The notes beneath the pieces are model-generated. The model saw only the letters and a list, made by a program, of their open reading frames with translations, was not told the origin of the DNA and made no database searches. Positions 25,265-35,972 of a stretch of DNA of 64,000 nucleotides are shown here, one piece after another. The number at the start of each line of letters is the position of its first letter. Within the stretch, counting starts at the first letter, position 1. This stretch comes from Linnemannia elongata (lineage: Eukaryota; Mortierellomycota; Mortierellomycetes; Mortierellales; Mortierellaceae), in NCBI GenBank assembly GCA_036320915.1, contig JAXBDG010000003.1, positions 1,798,001 to 1,862,000 of the forward strand, given 5' to 3'. Both the position numbers and the translations under genes were made by a program.

Positions 25265-25507
25265 GCTGCTGGTCTTCTTTTCTTGTCCTTCGGTCCCTTT
25301 ATTTTTTCTCCCTTTTTCCTTTTTTCCATTATGATACTCCTGTATTCTAGAGATTTTAGACGCCTTCATTGGCAACAATGAAAATACCCACTTCAAACAA
25401 ACATATGAGAAGGATATATGATAGATTTATTTACAAAAAGAGGCGGAAAGTGAGTGATATCGTGAAGACGGCTCATGACAAAAGGAAAATGAGTGACAGA
25501 GGGGGCG

Positions 25508-26755
25508 TTAGAGAACAATAGGAGCAGGTTTGCCAGAGAGCCAAGTGACGGCCCAGCGGTACTGCCAGTTGGCAAAGGCCTTGGAGATGTTTAAAAGCGA
25601 CGGCAAGAAGCAGACCATGAATGGCACATTCAACGCAAACAGCACCACTGTCACGCAGAAGATTGGGATCGCAAACATCATCTTCCAGACAACAAAGTAA
25701 AAGAACCCCTTTGTTGTATGTCCATCCAAGAGGGCCTTCATGTGGTTGGCACCGCGATGCCAGAGGTTTTTGGGACGACGGTTTCGGGCGCCATGACGAC
25801 TTTCGAGTCTGCGTTGGATGAAGGTTGGGAGGGGCATTGTATAACCGAAGAGTCGGGGGTTTTGCCATGCAGGACCTGGTTCTGGGGCGATGAAGACCTG
25901 GGAGGTGAAATAGGGGTATTTGGTTGCGACGGTGTCAGAGACGAGGAGAGCCGAAAGGACTAGGTCGACTCTAGCCAAGGCGCGGATGGAGAAGACTGCA
26001 ATGACGGTGAAGAGGTATCCGATCGGGGGGATGATCATCATGACCATGGCGACGAGACCAAAGGTGAGAACCCAGGCGAAACAGAAGATAGTCCAGGGGA
26101 GGAGGACGACGATCATGTACATGAGGGCGATCCACGCGTTCTGGTCTCCGACGATTGACCAGCATGACCGTTCGGAGGGGTCGTCGCTGTCGAGGCTGGA
26201 GTGGTCGCCGTCTTCGCCTAGGAGGCGATCGATATCCTGGGTAAAGTCTTCGTCGTTGTCCTGACCGAGCGCGATTTGGCCGGTTAACCCTAAGGGTGGT
26301 GCCTGAGCTGAGGTGGGAGAATGGGAAATCACTCGGGTGGCGCCGTAGTGGGGTTCATAAGGTGAGGAGGCTCCATGGGTGCCTCCGGCTACTGCTGCGC
26401 TGGTCGAGATAGAGGAAGGACCTGCACCACTACCACTGCTACTACCTGCACCTCTACTGTTGCTTCCTCCTTGCGATTGATAACGAGCAATAGACTCGGA
26501 GGGGATGCGGTCTTTGATATCTCGTCCGCGTTGACCAGGTGGTCCTCTGAGATGGTCGTAGTTATCGTGGAGTTGTGGGATGTCTTTTGCGATGACGGCG
26601 TCGTAGGAAGGGGGAGCTTCTTCGGGTAGTGGTTGGTTGTGGAGGGAAGGTGTTGTGGAGCGAGATGTTTGTTGTGGTTGTGGTTGTTGTGGAGGAAGAG
26701 GAGGGAGGGGAGGATATTGTGGACCCTGGTCATCGTTGTTGTTTGCCTTTGACAT
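25508..26755 (-). CDS. Multi-pass membrane protein with PPxY motif, function unknown
   Basis: Single exon, 415 residues. Residues 1-130 are Pro/Gln/Ser-rich and look disordered; they contain EEAPPSYDAV near residue 46, a PPxY motif of the kind bound by WW domains of Nedd4/Rsp5 ubiquitin ligases. Two adjacent hydrophobic helices follow near residues 205-265 (starting AWIALMYMIVVLLPW). A soluble segment comes next, with RRLESRHGARNRRPKNLW, which is strongly basic. Two more helices lie near 345-400 (GFFYFVVWKMMF; FMVCFLPSLLNI). No signal peptide is seen, so both ends are probably cytosolic. The arrangement recalls fungal four-helix proteins annotated as putative sensors, but I do not recognise the family with certainty. 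PPxY-bearing membrane proteins are often trafficking adaptors or ubiquitination targets; that role is inference. Confidence 0.8.
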   Translation of the reverse strand: MSKANNNDDQGPQYPPLPPLPPQQPQPQQTSRSTTPSLHNQPLPEEAPPSYDAVIAKDIPQLHDNYDHLRGPPGQRGRDIKDRIPSESIARYQSQGGSNSRGAGSSSGSGAGPSSISTSAAVAGGTHGASSPYEPHYGATRVISHSPTSAQAPPLGLTGQIALGQDNDEDFTQDIDRLLGEDGDHSSLDSDDPSERSCWSIVGDQNAWIALMYMIVVLLPWTIFCFAWVLTFGLVAMVMMIIPPIGYLFTVIAVFSIRALARVDLVLSALLVSDTVATKYPYFTSQVFIAPEPGPAWQNPRLFGYTMPLPTFIQRRLESRHGARNRRPKNLWHRGANHMKALLDGHTTKGFFYFVVWKMMFAIPIFCVTVVLFALNVPFMVCFLPSLLNISKAFANWQYRWAVTWLSGKPAPIVL

Positions 26756-28012
26756 CTTTGTCTATGTAATTGGAGGGATGTAGAAGGAAGGTATAAGGTT
26801 GCAGGTGTCGTTAAGGAAGGATGAGGTGGAGTGGACGAAGAAGAAGAGTGAAATGGATGATGAATGATGGGTGATAGAAAGGGGGAAAGTAGTAGAAAAG
26901 AGAGAGGGAGAGAAGAATGTGAAAAGAGAAAGAGAAAGAGAAAGAGAAAGAGAAAGAGAAAGAGAAAGAGAAAGAGAAAGAGACGAGCAATGGCGAGCGA
27001 AAGGAACAAGTAATTATGGACTTTCGTTGTGTGCGACAGCCCACGAGAAGGTCTTGAACAAAAAAAAAAAAAAAAAAGTCTTGGCATTTTTCTTTTTGTT
27101 ATTATTTTGATTCACAAAGAAGGCGCCTTTAGGGTAAAGAGTTGACATTCCGATTCTTGGCTGTGGTCCTTGCTCATCGACATTATTGCTCTGTTGTTGC
27201 TGCTGTTGCTGCTGTTGGGTCGATGGTGTAGGGCCTAATGTTGTCAGTGATCAATTGTCAAAGAGGATGAATTAGGGGGCTACATAGAACAGCACGTCGC
27301 GTAAATAGAACATAGAGAAGGCGTTCAGGTCATTCCTTTTGTGGCTTGTTTGCTAGAAACTTGGCTGGATGCGATGGACATCCAAGGAGAAGGTGTTACT
27401 AATTAATTGTTCAATGATACTGGATTCATGCCCGATGTATGAATGTATGACAAACCAGATACAGTGCCGCTTTATTACAAAGAAGTAAGAAGGACCATGG
27501 AGCAGGCGCTTGTACTTTTCTCCGCAGCGCGTGAAGTGTGATAAATTATTTGACAGAACAGAGAAGTGATCAAAATCACAACATAAGAAAAAAGTCAATT
27601 GCCCCTTCCCTTCGTAGTGGCGGCTGATCATTGCTTTTGATTGGTTCCTGGATGTTGTCTCTTGTCCTCTTGTGCTCCCCTCCCTCCTTTTCTCACTTTC
27701 CCTTTCCCTCTCGTCTTCCCTCCCCCCCCCCCCTTTCCACGCAACGAAAAGAATAACGAACAAACCAACAGCAAATGGAAAAATAGGAAAACAGCAAGGA
27801 AAACAAATCCCGGCCCTTGGACCAAGTGATCCCATATACATATCGTCGACCAATTGGCCATGCCACCGTATTTTGAGGACATACAAAGTACAAACACCAC
27901 GCTCACTCTACTAGACTACTGTAGTCGACCATGGGGCAGTCAATGGTCTGGTATGGACACTAACACACTACTAGACTAGTTCCGCTCTACCTCTTCGACA
28001 CGCCGCATCTCC
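26756..28012. other. Intergenic region, no gene recognised
   Basis: Contains a GAAAGA-type hexamer tract (about 26,921-26,983) that reads as CT-rich leader of the membrane-protein gene on the minus strand, an A run at 27,060-27,077 and a GTTGCT-rich patch near 27,190. Short frames near 27,350-27,900 lack family features and look like chance. Confidence 0.55.
26921..26983. repeat. GAAAGA hexanucleotide microsatellite
   Basis: About ten tandem GAAAGA units. On the minus strand this lies about 165-230 bases upstream of the membrane-protein start codon and forms a pure pyrimidine tract. Confidence 0.9.
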
Positions 28013-28696
28013 CTTGTTTGATTGTCCTTTTTCTTCGCCAGCACCAACAAAACGAACCCTTCCTTTCTCCTTTCTCCAACTACCACAAATAAAAAAAAGT
28101 CAAAAATTGAACACAAGGAAAACAAAACGAACGAAACGCGTCCGTCCGTTCCTTTTTTTTTTTTGGTCATTTTTATTTTCCTGTTTCTTTTCTTTCCTTT
28201 CCTTTACCTTTCCTTCCTCACTCTCCTTCCTGTCCTCTTCCTCCTCTTGCCCTCTTTCCCTTTCCCTCTTCCTCTCCAGCTTCACTCTACCTACCCCTTG
28301 CTCTTCCCTTGCAACTCTTAAGCACCAACCACTCTCTTTTCTTTCGTTTCTTCTTTTCATTCATTTCCCTTTTCTTTCCTCATTCCCTTTTCCTCAGCCT
28401 TTTCCACATCTCTCTCTCTCTCTTTCTCTCTCTCTCTTTCTGTCTTTCTCTCTTTCACTCTTTCTTTCTCTCTTTCTCTCTTTCTCTCTCTCTCTCTCTC
28501 ACATACACACACACCTACACCCTTCGCCCCTATCCCTCCACTCTCTCCCTCACTCCCGTACCCCTTCCTTCCTTTTCTCCCCTTCATTCACTCCCTCCTT
28601 CAGTCATTCACGTCTGATCCACCTCCCCTACCATCACCCCTTCTCTCACACCGCAACATATACTGCAAGCACATAAAAAGAAGGCCTTGAGCTTCC
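28013..28696 (+). promoter_or_regulatory. Long CT-rich leader upstream of the F-box gene
   Basis: Nearly 680 bases that are overwhelmingly C and T, including TCTC microsatellite between about 28,409 and 28,500 and a CA patch just after. It ends at the F-box start codon. The composition matches fungal pyrimidine-rich promoters and 5' leaders. No TATA element is clear. Confidence 0.45.
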
Positions 28697-30577
28697 ATGG
28701 TGTTGGCATCCAAGCTACCTCTGCCGGACGAATGTATTGATCTCATCGTCGCCTACCTTGTCGACCAGAGGCAAGCCCTCCATGCCCTCGTCCTCTCCAG
28801 TCAAAAGCTCTTCCAACGGGCGGCTCCCGTCCTCTACCGCTCTCCCTTCCAGCTTATCGAAAGCTCCTCCCGCTGGTCTCGAGACGAAAAGGAAAAACGG
28901 TCAACTGCCCTCCTCGCCCTCCTCCTCACCTCCCGACTTCCCCAGCGCAACATCGATGCACAAATAACAACTACAACAACAACAACGACGACAATAAGAA
29001 CATCAACGGCAGCTCCAGTGACTACCACGTCAACAGTTAGACCCGCCACCCCTCTGGATATTCGTCGCTACCACCAGCTGCATCTGCAAAAACACCAACA
29101 ACAACAACAGCATCAGCAGACCGTTGCCACTGTGGACTATCTCAGATATTTCACACATCAGTACCATGTCAATCTCTGGCGGTTACTGGCCATTTTGAGG
29201 ACATTGGCCCACGGAAACAGCGCCCTCCTTCTGGACGACAATAGGAGCATGTCCGATCTGCAGACAGACGTTTCTCATCTGCTTGTTCAATACTGCCCAG
29301 AAGACGTCAAGGTCGTTGGTCAGCCCATTGCTCGGATCCCTGTTCTCCTGGTGCCCCATCTCCAAGAGCTTCGCAATCTAGTCCGTCTGGAGCTCTCCGA
29401 AATCCCTTACGGATGCAAGATCGAGCCCGTCCTCGAGTTCATTCGCGTCCATGATGCCATGCACGGCACACTAAGGGAGATCAAGATCAAAGGCGGCGAG
29501 GACCTGAACCACCATCTAGAGCCAACCCATAAACAGCTAGTGCGACTCGTCCAGGCCATGCGCACAGCCCAAGTAGTCGATGCAAGGCATTGGAAAGAGG
29601 CGATCCTGGTCCTGAATGATATCCCTGTCGACTGCCTTCGGACCCTGATCTTGGGCCTCGCCGAGGTGCCACCAAACTACATTTCGGCCTCAGACTACCT
29701 GCAGCGATGCGTTTACTTGGAGGAATTGCGGATGCCAGTACGGGACGACAAGTTGTTTGCGTGGGCGGTATTGGAGCGCAAGAAGCTGAAACTGGACCAT
29801 CGCCCGTCACTGTCGCGATCGAATTCAGCCTTTGCTTCAGCAACATCAACATTAGCTTATGCCCCATGGATACCACCACCCTCGCCTTGGCAATGGGGAC
29901 AACACCAACACCACTACCAGGAATGGTCGTCACTGGATCAACCCTTTGGCGTGCCTCGAATGCGGTCCCTGGAGCTCTTTGGTGAGGATCAGGTTCTGAT
30001 GCCAGCTGTGCGAGATGCAGTCGACGCCTTCCGAGAGACACTCGAATCGCTCAAGGCCATGTCGATGGCCACCATGTCTAGGGAGTCGATTTACACCACC
30101 GTGCCTCTGAGCTGGTCTTGGCCGCTCTCAAAGCTCTCCATCCTGGATCTGGAGGGCGAGGCAGCCTTGGCGTTCGAATTTTCGGCTCTTATGCATTGCC
30201 CGGCGCTGATCACGTTGCGGCTTTCGCTCCCTCCCTATTTCCACTCTACGAGCGAGGACGAGCAGATCCTGGACGAGCTAAAGGTCAAGATGCCTCAGAT
30301 TTGTCTGGCGACGCGTCTTTTGGACCTTGAGTTGTTGGGGAAATGGCCGGTCTCGGACGAGCTGTTAGAGAAGATGACGCGGAGTATGACGCGGTTGACA
30401 CAGTTGAATATTGTGAGCTGTCTCGGGTACACGATTGAGGGAGTCCTGAAGCTGATTGGCAGTCTAGAACAGCTTGAGCGACTGGCGATTAGCAAGTGGC
30501 TGTGCGCGAGGCAGCCGGCACGGAAGCATGCCATGCGCGCCCTGAACCCGCGTCTCGACCTAGTTGAAGAGCCATGA
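28697..30577 (+). CDS. F-box protein with leucine-rich C-terminal region
   Basis: Single exon, 626 residues. The first 50 residues fit an F-box (LPDECIDLIVAYLVD, then LHALVLSSQKLFQRAAPVLYRSPF), which binds Skp1 in SCF ubiquitin ligases. Low-complexity inserts follow: a run of threonines near residue 94 and glutamine/histidine repeats near 130-145. From about residue 230 there are leucine-rich segments spaced like degenerate LRRs (VRLELSEI, LEELRMPV, MRSLELFGE, LSILDLEGE, LITLRLSLP, LLDLELLG, LTQLNIVSC, LERLAISKW). This F-box-plus-LRR plan is abundant and poorly conserved in Mortierella-type fungi. The substrate cannot be told from sequence. The next gene on the same strand, SEC24, starts 564 bases downstream. 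Confidence 0.85.
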   Translation: MVLASKLPLPDECIDLIVAYLVDQRQALHALVLSSQKLFQRAAPVLYRSPFQLIESSSRWSRDEKEKRSTALLALLLTSRLPQRNIDAQITTTTTTTTTIRTSTAAPVTTTSTVRPATPLDIRRYHQLHLQKHQQQQQHQQTVATVDYLRYFTHQYHVNLWRLLAILRTLAHGNSALLLDDNRSMSDLQTDVSHLLVQYCPEDVKVVGQPIARIPVLLVPHLQELRNLVRLELSEIPYGCKIEPVLEFIRVHDAMHGTLREIKIKGGEDLNHHLEPTHKQLVRLVQAMRTAQVVDARHWKEAILVLNDIPVDCLRTLILGLAEVPPNYISASDYLQRCVYLEELRMPVRDDKLFAWAVLERKKLKLDHRPSLSRSNSAFASATSTLAYAPWIPPPSPWQWGQHQHHYQEWSSLDQPFGVPRMRSLELFGEDQVLMPAVRDAVDAFRETLESLKAMSMATMSRESIYTTVPLSWSWPLSKLSILDLEGEAALAFEFSALMHCPALITLRLSLPPYFHSTSEDEQILDELKVKMPQICLATRLLDLELLGKWPVSDELLEKMTRSMTRLTQLNIVSCLGYTIEGVLKLIGSLEQLERLAISKWLCARQPARKHAMRALNPRLDLVEEP

Positions 30578-31141
30578 CCTTGTTCAACTCGTTGGAACGT
30601 AAATACAACACTAATAACGAACATTGGCCCTAATAAAAAGCTGGCTGATATATACCCCTTAAAATTCACATCCGTTTCGCCCAATTCTCTCCAGCAAGCG
30701 CGCGTATCCTCAGCCTATCGACTGGACAAGCGTGGCACACTTGCAAGCAAACACCCCTTAGATGCTTTTTGCCATCTTGATTTGATTGCCCTTAGCTCCT
30801 CTCCAAGCTTCAAACAACTCTCGTTTCCTTTTCCCAACAACACATTCACCCTCATTACTCTCTTCTTTCACTTCCACGTCCTTCTCTCCATCTCTCAGTT
30901 GCAAAAAAGGGCAACGCCAGCAGAGACAACCGCAGCAGAAACGACGAAGGGCATCCACTTCGCGAACCAGTAAAAACGAAGGCAAGCGAGTTTTCCATGA
31001 CATTCGCTTTCACGAACATTCACCTCGAACAAGTTACAACATCACACCGAGCGTCTTCAAGCCCACCGACTTCCTTTTCACATTCATCCTTTTCGCTGAC
31101 AACAGCCTTTTGACTTTTACTCGTTTAGGCACGCCACCACC
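30578..31141 (+). promoter_or_regulatory. Intergenic region and leader of the SEC24 gene
   Basis: The left part holds the F-box 3' end, including a possible AATAAA-type signal (CTAATAAAAAG near 30,630). From about 30,790 the plus strand becomes C/T- and CA-rich up to the ATG at 31142, like other leaders in this window. No gene is seen. Confidence 0.45.
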
Positions 31142-34100
31142 ATGTCGAACTACCAACCTCAGCAACAGCAGCCTCGACCTTATTACCCTGGTCAGGTACA
31201 ACCTCCGCCACCCCAACAGCCTGGACAGCAGAGTCCATACGGTGCACCAGTAAACCCACAACAGCAACAGTACCAACAACAGCAGCAGCAACACCAGCAG
31301 CCGCTGAAGCCACCAGGTGGATCTTACGGAAATGTTCGACCTGGAGGACCTCAACCTGGAAACCAAGCTATCAGACCCGGACCCGGCCAAATGGGTCCTG
31401 GCGTTCGACCTATGCCTCCAGGTACAGTGGTGTTGACTTTTCTGTGGTTTGAGACGGGCTAAGCGTTTTGGAGAGCAGTGAGGATACTCTTGAGCGCTTA
31501 CGTGTCCAGCATCATGCTCAAAGCCGCAATGGACAGTGGCGTAATACCATACGTGGGAATGTTGTGGAGTGCCACAAGCATGTTGTTGTCTTCAGGTCAA
31601 ACGTGGCAGAGTCCTTTTTTTTTTGAAGGGCAAAAATGGATCGACTCACACTACATACCGATTCTTTTCGATACCTCTCACATCTCTCTAGGTGCAGGAG
31701 CTCCTGCAAGACCGCCCAATGGTGCTTCACCACACCAACAGCAACAGCAGCACCCGTATACAGGAGGTCGCCCCGTTGGACCCCTCGGCGCTAGACCCCC
31801 TGCTGGAGTTCGACCACCAATGAGTCAGCAGATCAGAACAGATGCTCCATTACAGGCTGGTATGGCTACCGCTGCTTCTCATCATCCCAACCCAGGCCAC
31901 GTTCAGACACCCACACCAATCACCACCCCAGCGACTCAGCCTCTGTCGCCTCCAAGGCCACAGATGCCTGGCTTCTCGCATAATGCTGGCCCACCTCCTG
32001 TACAACAGCAACAGCCTTTTCAGCAACAACAGCACCCACCTTACTCGCAACAGCAACAGCAGCAGCAACAGCAACCTACACCTCCATTAGCTAATCAACA
32101 AGGGGGAGGAGGACTGAATGGATTAAACGCTCAGATGTCAGCCATGTCTGTTGGTGCTAATGACACCGTAGATGCATCAGGATATAATCAAATGCCACCT
32201 CAGGGCCCGCCTATGCAGTCAGAGGTACGTGTTTTTTGAGAGTAGGGCCGAGTCAAATTTCATGGTTTATTCAATTAGTTAACATACTTATTGATTCATC
32301 ATTGATGTAGGTCGCTAAACCGAAGACTGGAGCAAGAGCAAAGAGAGTTTTCGCGTCAGATCCATCTGCTCCATCTGCCTCTGCGGGGATGGCGCCACCT
32401 CCTCCAGTGATCCCTCAGCCAGGCATGGAAACTCAAAACTATGGACAGCAATTGAACCAAGGTCCTGCCCAACAACAACCAGTATATCCTCAACATCAGC
32501 AGCCAAATGCTCCCTACCAACAGCAGCAACAGCAACAGCAACAACAACCTCCTTACCTGGCTCGACAGCAGCAACAACCACACTTAGCTCATCAACAGCC
32601 TCACTTGGCCCAACAACAACAACCACAGTATGGTCAACAACAATCTATGAGCCAGTCTCAACAATTCCGACCTCAGGCTCCAGCCCAGCCAGCACCAAGA
32701 CCCAGGATTGACCCAGACCAGATCCCTTCGCCGGTGGCTGTTCAGGAGGCGGATCAAGAGGAGTGGGACCAAAAGCCGTTTGTGACTTCTCTCAGGACCA
32801 GCCCTACCCCTCTTGCCAGCAGTGACTTTATGGCCATTGATGGAGGTATGTATTGTATCGTCGCTCGGTTGATATGGCTGGATATTACTTGGTGTTTGCG
32901 CCAAGAGCCCTGTTCGCGCCTTGTTGACATCTAAAGTGACAACATCCTCTAATAACGACTTGCGCGTTTTCAACTGACAATAGGCAACTGCAATCCTCGG
33001 TTCTTCAGAATGACGACTTACAACCTCCCAAACACCGAGGATCTCCTGAACACATCCCAACTGCCAATGGGGCTCGTCATTCAGCCCTTGGCCCAGCTTC
33101 GGGCCGACGAGGCTCCTATTGAGACTGTGGATTTCGGAGACGCAGGACCAGCTCGTTGTCGCCGCTGCAACGCCTACATCAACCCCTACATGATCTTCAC
33201 CAACGGTGGACAGCGCTTTGTCTGCAACATGTGTCTCTTTGAGAACGATGTCGACCCCGGCTACTTTTGCAACCTGGACATGAACGGTCGTCGTTGTGAT
33301 CTGGATCAAAGACCGGAACTTCGTAACGGCACAATTGAGTTTGCGGTCCCCAAGGAGTACTGGAGCAAGACGCCAGCAGCTGCAGCCTATGTGTTTGCAA
33401 TCGATGTGTCATGGAACTCTGTTCAGAGCGGCATGTTGCACCGTTGTGTGACGGGCATCAAGGAGGCCATCTGGGATCCTAACGGAGTTTCAAAACTAGC
33501 GCCAGGTGCGAAGATTGGATTCTTGACGTACGACAGGACCGTGCACTTTTACAACCTTTCGGTAAGTCTTGGAACGTTTGTGTGCGTTTTTGATGGCAAC
33601 TATAATTATTATGCTAGATAATGGACGACTAACACATCATTATATCTCCTATCCGTCCGCTACGTAGCCTACACTGGAGCAGGCGCAGATGATGGTCGTG
33701 CCTGATGTTTCGGATGTGTTTGTTCCTTTGAGTGAGGGATTCCTTGTCGACCCCCAGACCTCACAGTAAGTTGAATGACATTTTCCGCGAATATGACTCG
33801 TTCTTATTTTCATTGTACAGCTCTATTGACATTGAGGCTAAATGCTTTTTACAGATCGCTCGTTGAATCAATGCTAGACATGCTGCCTCAACTCTTTGCA
33901 GAAAACAAGATAACCGAGGCAGTAATTGGCGCAGTAGTCCAGTCAGTGAGGATGGCGCTCGAGAGCCGTGGAGGGAAACTTATCGTATTCCAAACGTCGC
34001 TTCCAACGCATGGTCCAGGAGCACTCCGACATCGCGACGAATTGAAACTCTATGGGACGGAAAAGGAAAAGACCCTGTACGCGCCCCAGGACGACTTTTA

Positions 34101-35818
34101 CAAAAAACTGGCAGAGAGCTGTGTGGACGCTGGTCTCTCCATCGACCTATTCCTCTTCCCCAACGCCTATGTGGACGTGGCGACCCTGGGATGCCTGTCA
34201 ACCATCACTGGTGGAGAGACCCACATGTTCACCAACTTTAATGCTGACCGAGACGGAGTCAAGCTGGCTGGAGAGATCAACAGGCTGGTGACAAGACCCT
34301 TTGGATTTAACGCGTTGATGCGTGTACGCTGCTCGACTGGTCTACGTGTCGCAGAACATTTCGGCAATTTCCACATGAAGAACAGCACCGACCTCGAGAT
34401 CGCTGGACTGGACTCTGAAAAGGCCTATGGAGTTCTTGTGAAGCATGACGGCAGACTGGATGAGAAGACCGAGGCTTCCTTCCAGGTTGCTTTGCTCTAC
34501 ACCACTGCCGATGGACGGCGCCGTGTCAGAGTGCACAACTTTAGCACACCTGTCACCACATTGTTGGGCAATGTCTTCCGTTGGGCTGACATGGATACCA
34601 CCATTAACTTTTTGAGCAAAGGAGGTAAGCAACCCTCACAATTCGCTCGTTTTTCAGAGACCTGTATCAGACCTAAGTTCTTTAGATAAGTAACTAATGC
34701 GATTATTTAATTTTTTCAACGCATCATTCAGCCATTGCCCAAGCTTTGAGCAAGCCTTTGAACGAGGTCCGCGAAGCACTGACAGACAAGTGTGTCAAGA
34801 TCTTGTCTGCCTATCGCCGAAACTGTGCCTCATCCACCGCTCCAGGACAGGTAATGACTGCTGACAAGGGATTTTATCACTCCGTTGGACAATTTGCCAC
34901 CAACTTTTTGATTCAATACTCACCTTCTCTTTCGCTTGTTTCAAATGAATAGCTCATCCTCCCAGAGTCATTCAAGCTGTTCCCTCTCTATACCCTGTCT
35001 CTGTTAAAATCAAAGACTCTTCGTGGCGGAAGGGACATCAACAGCGATCTGCGAGTATACCAGATGAGGATGCTAAAGAGCATGGGTGTCAGCGAAAGCA
35101 TTGTCTTTTTCTATCCCCGTATGATCACAGTGCACGCCATGGACGAGAGGGTAAGAAGCATCTCTGTCTGATGACTGTCGATAGCAGTCGCCATTGTATC
35201 ACGTCTAACCTCACGTGGGCATTAATATTCCTCACGAAATAGGTTGGAGTAATGGATACGAATGGAAGAGTTTTCCTCCCACAGCTTGTGCGCGTCTCTT
35301 ATGCTAGACTCAACCCTGCCGGTGCCTATATGCTCGAGAACGGTCAAAGGCTGTTCCTTTGGCTGGGCAGAGAGATCCATCAGCAATTTCTGCAGGATGT
35401 TTTTGGCGTTCAGACCCTGGATGAAGTCGATTCCAGCCTTGTAAGATCCTCTGTCTCTCTTTTGACCCTTTTTTTTCCTTGCCGCTGCAAATGAGAGTTA
35501 ACTTACGACAATCTTCTTTCCTACTTGACACATACAAAAAAATAGCGGTTCTTGCCAGAGTTAGATACACAGACGAGTAGCCAGCTCCGGATGATCAGGA
35601 CATATATGCAGGCACAGAGACCCAAGTACCTGGATCTGACGATTGTCCGCCAGGGTAAAGACCAAGCAGAACTTGATTTCTCAAACCTGCTGGTCGAGGA
35701 CAAGAACAACGAGGCCATGTCCTACGTCGATTACTTGCCTACCATTCATCGCATGATTCAGACTGAGGTCACTACGCGGCCCCATGAGGTCCATACTGGC
35801 ATATGGTCCCATCGTTAA
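31142..35818 (+). CDS. SEC24: COPII coat protein Sec24
   Basis: Cargo-selecting subunit of the COPII coat at ER exit sites, paired with Sec23. 1,193 residues in ten exons: 31142-31421, 31692-32224, 32311-32845, 32984-33561, 33668-33765, 33855-34624, 34732-34850, 34953-35150, 35243-35440 and 35546-35818 (3,582 bases). The first 440 residues are Gln/Pro-rich and disordered, longer than in yeast, which explains the excess over the roughly 900-1,000 of relatives. The zinc finger has CRRC and CNMC at about residues 508-511 and 530-533, inside INPYMIFTNGGQRF. The trunk follows (YVFAIDVSWNSVQSG; KIGFLTYDRTVHFYNL), then the beta-sandwich (VRCSTGL), helical domain and gelsolin-like C-terminus (GQRLFLWLGREIHQQF). 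An AATAAA signal lies at about 35,908. It converges on SEC8, with 154 bases between stops. Confidence 0.96.
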
Positions 35819-35972
35819 ATGATATTGAGGAGGTAGTTCTTGAAGGGCGACTGTTGGCATAAGCGCAACTATTATTCTCTTGGTTTTTTTTCCCTTCATT
35901 TTCTTCAATAAAAAATGTGTTTTATTATTTAGCCCTATAAATCGTGTTTTCTGAGGAATAGTATTGTGTTGT

